From: Ruminococcus sp.
GTDB lineage: Bacteria; Bacillota; Clostridia; Oscillospirales; Ruminococcaceae
Length of the DNA: 64,000 nt
Reading direction: 5' to 3'
Assembly: GCA_017961625.1 (NCBI GenBank)
Contig: JAGCWY010000064.1
Span: 1 to 64,000, forward strand
How positions within the stretch are numbered: position 1 is the stretch's first letter; each line of letters starts with the position of its first letter. The notes under the pieces were generated by a model, which did not search any database, had not been told where the DNA came from, and saw only the letters and a program-made list of their open reading frames with translations. This document shows, in pieces, positions 59,626 to 64,000 of this stretch. Position numbers and translations under genes: made by a program.

Positions 59626-59694
59626 ATGATAGCACAAAATATTAAATTTGTAAATACAACTTCCAATTTGTACAGATAAATTTGTGCGTACACA
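59626..59694 (-). promoter_or_regulatory. araR promoter with three AraR-like operators
   Basis: Promoter TTTACA (59649-59654), 17 bp, TATCAT (59626-59631). Boxes AATTTGTAAATACAAC (59645-59660, covering the -35), AATTTGTACAGATAAA (59665-59680) and AATTTGTGCGTACACA (59679-59694). Confidence 0.75.
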
Positions 59695-59813
59695 CAATAA
59701 ATTCTTCCGCCGATTGTGCAATATAACAATACTCCTCTGTCGCGATAAAATGACATTATGTATACTTCCGCCCTCTCATTACTTTACAGCACAAAAAGTT
59801 AACAAAATAGCAC

Positions 59814-59842
59814 TTGAATGTTATTTTTAAATATGTTATAAT
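59814..59842 (+). promoter_or_regulatory. Promoter of the GGDEF gene
   Basis: TTGAAT (59814-59819), 17 bp, TATAAT (59837-59842). 59695-59813 holds no gene. Confidence 0.7.
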
Positions 59843-59898
59843 TTCAAAAACGCACGATTTGTGTTTTGACTATAAATGGACAGTGAGGTATTTTAGAT

Positions 59899-61311
59899 AT
59901 GGATTTCCGCGAATATCTTGACAGATGTGATTCTGTGACCTGCATTATGTCAGTTGAAAAAAAACCGGACGGCAGCTATGGCGACATTAGGATAGTTGAC
60001 GGAAATAAAGCATATATCGACTCGATAGAACGTAACAACGACGTGTCTGATGTTGCAAAGGAAAAAGTATTTGTTCCGAATTCCCTTTACACCAAGTACT
60101 TTCCCTTTGATCTGAATTTCGAGAACTATTGCTACAGAGCAGCGGTAAAAAAAGAGGTTCTTCACGCCTATGTACACCCCGAACGCTTCGATATATGGTT
60201 CAATCTCTTCTTCATGCCTGTAACGAGTGACGACGAGAATATGGGCTACTGCACCTATACATATACAGCTTCCAGTGAACCGAATCCAGAGCTTATGTCG
60301 AACACCTCACTAGAGATTGCTTCAAATGTACTGCAAGCTTGTATAAAGCTCTATAGCGGCTCTGATTTCCAGACATCGATTGACGATGTCGTTGCTCATA
60401 TTAGAAAGATAACCAACGCCAACCGCTGCGTGCTCCTGCTCACCGATTTCAGCGCCGGAATGTGCAGGCTCCTGAGTGACAACCATGTTATAGAAGGTCC
60501 GCAGGGTTCGATAGATAAGATCATAACAGGAGAATTCTTCGATATAGTTTCAACTTGGCCAGCTACAGTTGACGGAAGCGACTGTCTTATAATCCAGGAT
60601 GAAAAGGACATGGAGTTCCTGAAATCCAAAAACCCTGTATGGTACGAGTCTCTGAAGCAGTATGACGTAAATACTCTTGTGCTTTTCCCAATCAACTACG
60701 GCGGTGAGACAAAGGGCTACATCTGGGCGACTGATTTCGACGTTGAAAACGCTCTTAAGATTAAGGATATACTTGAATCTACAACGTATTTCATTGCCTA
60801 TGCCATTGCGAACTATCAGCTCCTCAACCGTCTCGAGATAATGAGTACTATCGACCTTCTCACAGGTATCAAGAACCGCAACGCCATGAACAACTACGTT
60901 AACGCTCTCGTTGAAGGTAAGGAAGAATATCCTGAAAACCTCCGCGTGGTCTTTGCAGACCTCAACGGTCTGAAACAGACTAACGACAGTTGCGGTCACA
61001 TAGCAGGCGATCTTCTCCTGAAAAATGCCGCTCTTATCCTTCAGGATACCTTTATCGGACAGGATGTCTACCGTGCAGGCGGTGACGAATTCACTGTTTT
61101 CGTATCGGGCATGAGCGATGAGGAATTTGAACAGAAGATTGCTAAGCTCCGCAGCTATGCCGATAACTCTGATGGCGTGAGCTTTGCCGTGGGATACTGT
61201 TGCGACGAAGGCAGGAAGGACATCAGGAATACCATGAGCCTTGCAGATGAAAGAATGTACGCCGACAAGGAATATTATTACGACCGTCATCCCGAACGCA
61301 GACACAAATGA
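59899..61311 (+). CDS. Diguanylate cyclase (PAS-like, GAF-like and GGDEF domains)
   Basis: 470 residues. An N-terminal PAS-like region (1-130), a GAF-like region (about 140-305) and a GGDEF domain: DLLTGIKNRNAMNNYV near 320 and the active-site RAGGDEFTVF near 393. The signature is intact, so c-di-GMP synthesis is likely. No transmembrane helix, so the sensor is cytoplasmic. Own promoter and terminator. Confidence 0.88.
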   Translation: MDFREYLDRCDSVTCIMSVEKKPDGSYGDIRIVDGNKAYIDSIERNNDVSDVAKEKVFVPNSLYTKYFPFDLNFENYCYRAAVKKEVLHAYVHPERFDIWFNLFFMPVTSDDENMGYCTYTYTASSEPNPELMSNTSLEIASNVLQACIKLYSGSDFQTSIDDVVAHIRKITNANRCVLLLTDFSAGMCRLLSDNHVIEGPQGSIDKIITGEFFDIVSTWPATVDGSDCLIIQDEKDMEFLKSKNPVWYESLKQYDVNTLVLFPINYGGETKGYIWATDFDVENALKIKDILESTTYFIAYAIANYQLLNRLEIMSTIDLLTGIKNRNAMNNYVNALVEGKEEYPENLRVVFADLNGLKQTNDSCGHIAGDLLLKNAALILQDTFIGQDVYRAGGDEFTVFVSGMSDEEFEQKIAKLRSYADNSDGVSFAVGYCCDEGRKDIRNTMSLADERMYADKEYYYDRHPERRHK

Positions 61312-61323
61312 CATTACAAGTTC

Positions 61324-61362
61324 CCCGGAGCTGTTTTCAAAAACTTCTCCGGGATATTTTTT
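61324..61362 (+). terminator. Terminator of the GGDEF gene
   Basis: CCCGGAG...CTCCGGG stem and ATATTTTTT. Confidence 0.7.
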
Positions 61363-61394
61363 ATTATCTGGAAATATCTCTAACTTCCCCTTGT

Positions 61395-61423
61395 TTGACA
61401 TAAAAGCGATTTGGTGTTATAAT
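61395..61423 (+). promoter_or_regulatory. Promoter of the metallophosphoesterase gene
   Basis: TTGACA (61395-61400), 17 bp, TATAAT (61418-61423). Confidence 0.8.
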
Positions 61424-61458
61424 ACTTTTGTTTCGATTTTTATACGGAGGTGACATTT

Positions 61459-63435
61459 ATTAATAAACATACCATGTTTCCTCTCCTGCTTGCGGCAGTA
61501 TCATCTATACTGACCCTTGTTCTTGACGATAATTACGTATACTCAGCAGCCGAGGACTTTACAGAAATTCTTCCCTATACTTCCGAAAACGGTATCATAA
61601 CACTCGACGACGGACAGCAGTGGTTCAAGGCCACAGAACTTGAAAATGACAGAAATTATCTCATCACTGTCAGACGTTCCGACGGCAGTGATGTCATGCT
61701 CACCGCTGACGACAAAATCAGCGCTGAATATATATGGCACTACGCAGAGGACAAGATGGTCACAAGCACCTCGTTCCACCGCAGTGAGCTTTACACGGAT
61801 ACTCACCGGCTCTGCTGCTATGACAGCGACCTGTATCTTACAAAGAACTGGTGGACCTCCGGTGATCAGACATGGAATTACGACGGAAGCCGCCTTTACT
61901 ACAATGACGACGGAAAAATAACCTATCTGACCTATTCGGAAATGGACGAAATCCACTTTGGCTGTACTGACGACCCTTCAATGGCCGCTCAGATAAGCCT
62001 TTACACTGCAGGCGAAGAGCTTGCTCGCTGCATAAAAACACAGCCCTGTGCCGAGAGTTTCGTCATTGAGGGCAGCGGCTATCAAGCTCCTGTTTTCTCG
62101 CTGGAACTTATTAACGATTCAATTGTAACGGACAGTGTAAAATGGTTCGTGGACGGAGTGGAACAAACCGGTGGAGAGCTTTCTTTTACAGCCGATGAGC
62201 TTACAGACCAGTCCGCAAGTATACATAGGGTAAGTTGTATCGTAGAAGCTCATGATGGTGAGGAACACCATTACCGTGAAAGGTCTCAAGACGCGATCTT
62301 TGTTATCACAAAGGGCATAGTTCCCGATTCCTTCATAACCTTTTCCGATGTACACGAACAGTACGATCTCATAGGCAAAGCCATTGAGGGAGTTCTTGAG
62401 CGTACGGGTGGCTATATACCGTCGCTCGTAGTTTGTACAGGCGACCTTATAAACGGTCCTACAATGGATCACGATACAATGCTCGACAGGTATATACCAC
62501 GTCTTAAGCCATACCTTGGAGGACTTGATACTGTTTTCGTAGCTGGCAACCACGATTCGAGCAAGGCTATATCAGAACTGTCCATAGCTGCCGGTCTCGG
62601 AGCTGACGACGGCTTTTCAGACGGCTGCGGAGTTATATTCAGAGGATCCTCTGATGAAGTCGCAGAAAACGGTACCAACTGTACAGCGGCAAAGAATATC
62701 ATAGTCTACGGTATAAACTATGACACGATAAATAAAAGAAGCGGTGCTCTTACCGTTCAGGATTACGATTGTATAAAGGATCAGATTGAGAGCTTTCTGA
62801 ACGAGACGGCAAAGAACTATCACGGAGAGCTGATAGTATTCTCAGCTCACGCTGGTCTTCACGTACTCGGCGTACAACCTCAGAGCGTCAACCTCAGCGG
62901 CTACACAGTTGGCAGCTGGATAGGCGCAAACGCATATAATATCGATCATTCCTACGATATTGCAGAGCTTATAAATTCCTACGCAGATAAATACGGCTTG
63001 AATATAATCTACCTCTTCGGTCACGACCATTCACGCAGCGAAGAGGAGTTCATACTCACAGAGGGCGATGTACTCATCTCTCCCACGAAATCTGAATATA
63101 AGGAAACAGAAAGTCTTCCCCTGAACTTCACCTACGCTCACGCTGGCTATCTTTCAACGACCATTGGTATAGCCGATGCTCATTACAGCTTTATCTACAA
63201 AAGCGGTGATAAGCTCGTATACGAGTTTCTTAGAGCTGACACTCCCGATTTCATGAAAAAGAAGGAAATCAAGCTGAAAAAAAGCACTACAGCAGTTGTT
63301 TCTACAAATACTGCGGCTGTCACTACCATAAAAAAAAGCAGCAGTCCTCAGACCTCTGATAAACTAAGTTTAATGCCTGTCCTGCTTTTTTCCGCAGGCT
63401 TATTCTGGATAAGCCGCAAACAAAAAAACAAATAA
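61459..63435 (+). CDS. Surface calcineurin-like metallophosphoesterase with C-terminal anchor (possible ATT start)
   Basis: About 659 residues. Signal-peptide-like start (NKHTMFPLLLAAVSSILTLV). The metallophosphoesterase domain (about 290-580) shows ITFSDVHEQ, CTGDLINGP, VFVAGNHDS and LFGHDHSRS, giving the Asp, Asn and His ligands. Toward the end is PQTSD, a hydrophobic helix (LMPVLLFSAGLFWIS) and RKQKNK, an anchor layout. SD GGAGGTGA is followed at 6-7 nt by ATT; the first ATG is at 61474, too far away, and the overlapping GTG at 61450 lies within the SD. Confidence 0.75.
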   Translation: MNKHTMFPLLLAAVSSILTLVLDDNYVYSAAEDFTEILPYTSENGIITLDDGQQWFKATELENDRNYLITVRRSDGSDVMLTADDKISAEYIWHYAEDKMVTSTSFHRSELYTDTHRLCCYDSDLYLTKNWWTSGDQTWNYDGSRLYYNDDGKITYLTYSEMDEIHFGCTDDPSMAAQISLYTAGEELARCIKTQPCAESFVIEGSGYQAPVFSLELINDSIVTDSVKWFVDGVEQTGGELSFTADELTDQSASIHRVSCIVEAHDGEEHHYRERSQDAIFVITKGIVPDSFITFSDVHEQYDLIGKAIEGVLERTGGYIPSLVVCTGDLINGPTMDHDTMLDRYIPRLKPYLGGLDTVFVAGNHDSSKAISELSIAAGLGADDGFSDGCGVIFRGSSDEVAENGTNCTAAKNIIVYGINYDTINKRSGALTVQDYDCIKDQIESFLNETAKNYHGELIVFSAHAGLHVLGVQPQSVNLSGYTVGSWIGANAYNIDHSYDIAELINSYADKYGLNIIYLFGHDHSRSEEEFILTEGDVLISPTKSEYKETESLPLNFTYAHAGYLSTTIGIADAHYSFIYKSGDKLVYEFLRADTPDFMKKKEIKLKKSTTAVVSTNTAAVTTIKKSSSPQTSDKLSLMPVLLFSAGLFWISRKQKNK

Positions 63436-63440
63436 CACAT

Positions 63441-63491
63441 AAAGCCCATAAGAAAGCAATGATTGATCATACTTCCTTATGGGCTTTTTAT
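63441..63491 (+). terminator. Terminator of the phosphoesterase gene
   Basis: AAAGCCCATAAG/CTTATGGGCTTT, 12-bp perfect stem, followed by TTTTTATT. Confidence 0.88.
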
Positions 63492-63569
63492 TATCCTGCA
63501 TCTTCCTTTTTCAGTCAGATGTTTGTGTAATTGACCAGAACTGCATAGAATATCATTTACTCATATTTT

Positions 63570-64000
63570 TCACAGTTCCACAGTATCTGTTGCTATCTTC
63601 TCGCGGAAGCACATATCATGCTCGACAAAGAGCATGGATGGCTTGTATTCAAGCAACAGCTTTTCTATCTGCATACGCGAATAAATATCGATATAGTTTA
63701 GCGGTTCGTCCCATACATACAGATGTGCAGGTGTGAGCAGACTTGCAGCTATAAGTATCTTCTTTTTCTGCCCCTCAGAAAGTTCACTGATATCCTTTTC
63801 AAAATGTGAACGCTCAAAGCTTAACTGCCTGAGAACGGTACAGAACATACTTAGCTCGATACCTCTTGATATGCACAACCTGGAAATATCCCCTTTGAGC
63901 ATTGAGGTATCTTGATCCACATAAGATATAACAAGCCCTGAAACCGTTTCGCACAGTCCTCTTTGTATGATGCCTTTTCCTCTTTCAGTATCACCGGCAC
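63570..64000 (-). CDS. ABC-F family ATPase, C-terminal part (gene continues beyond the window)
   Basis: The frame is open to the right edge. Visible residues include SYVDQDTSMLKGD, the signature LSEGQKKKILIAASLL and Walker B HLYVWDEPLNYIDIYSRMQIEKLLL, ending in FVEHDMCFREKIATDTVEL. This resembles the second ABC domain of Lsa/Vga-type ABC-F proteins that protect ribosomes from antibiotics. No transmembrane part. About 143 codons are present. Confidence 0.85.
   Translation of the reverse strand, partial: AGDTERGKGIIQRGLCETVSGLVISYVDQDTSMLKGDISRLCISRGIELSMFCTVLRQLSFERSHFEKDISELSEGQKKKILIAASLLTPAHLYVWDEPLNYIDIYSRMQIEKLLLEYKPSMLFVEHDMCFREKIATDTVEL

Noticed and set aside
60550..61401. A 283-codon minus-strand frame opposite the diguanylate cyclase
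   Set aside because: The plus strand carries an intact GGDEF domain with good start; the minus frame is a by-product of codon bias.
1..64000. CRISPR array
   Set aside because: No series of regularly spaced identical repeats was seen; the Thr-linker DNA repeats are coding and short.

Overview
The window looks like a chromosomal segment of a strictly anaerobic, fibre-degrading Gram-positive bacterium of the genus Ruminococcus or a close relative (Oscillospiraceae). The sequence evidence is: dockerin domains with Thr/Ser-rich linkers on two secreted proteins, an electron-bifurcating [FeFe] hydrogenase operon with a HydG maturase, a ferredoxin-dependent 2-oxoacid oxidoreductase, rubrerythrin, Firmicutes-type housekeeping genes (L21-Prp-L27 with the cleavable L27 N-terminus, Mini-III, YlmC) and sigma-A promoters of the TTGACA-17-TATAAT type. 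The genus is an inference; no 16S gene is present.

Layout. 1-6 kb: edge of an IS3-like transposase, an ECF sigma factor with a large membrane partner, plsY, a MATE pump and rubrerythrin. 6-10.4 kb: hydCBA. 11-14 kb: DUF4250 peptide, InlB-repeat dockerin protein, mntP, GNAT. 14-17.7 kb: rplU-prp-rpmA-obg-mrnC-yebC. 17.7-25.7 kb: one long operon, moxR-DUF58-transglutaminase-C39 peptidase/dockerin-prmA-unknown. 26-29 kb: rpsB, tsf, ylmC and a mini sorting-signal-like protein. 29-31.5 kb: TM1266-type regulator, PNPOx-like protein and hydG behind an attenuator-like leader. 32-33.2 kb: small membrane protein and tRNA-Leu(TAG). 33-40.5 kb: luxS, an aminotransferase, an arylacetate/acyl-CoA ligase, a four-subunit 2-oxoacid:ferredoxin oxidoreductase and a LysR regulator. 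40.5-47.3 kb: sulfur amino acid genes (methyltransferase, metB-like, cysK-like) and a sulfonate/nitrate-type ABC transporter. 47.4-49 kb: a GNAT with an elaborate leader and a paralogue of the 32.5-kb membrane protein. 49-59.6 kb: L-arabinose regulon (araD, araA, araB, ABC transporter, AraC-like regulator, AraR). 59.9-64 kb: diguanylate cyclase, surface metallophosphoesterase, partial ABC-F protein.

Regulation is the most interesting part. The sulfur operon at 40.5-43.6 kb is preceded by a consensus promoter, a 34-codon reading frame with seven Cys and five Met codons, and an intrinsic terminator. This is the architecture of a cysteine-sensing attenuator. The neighbouring ABC transporter has its own 16-codon upstream frame ending in RMRCR. 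Two promoters around the 2-oxoacid oxidoreductase locus share a near-identical LysR-type operator at exactly the same distance from the -35 box. The hydrogenase-maturation cluster has a 170-nt leader with competing terminator and antiterminator helices. AraR-like operators recur at four places in the arabinose cluster. There are also small interspersed repeats, including two copies of an approximately 76-bp palindromic element 27 kb apart.
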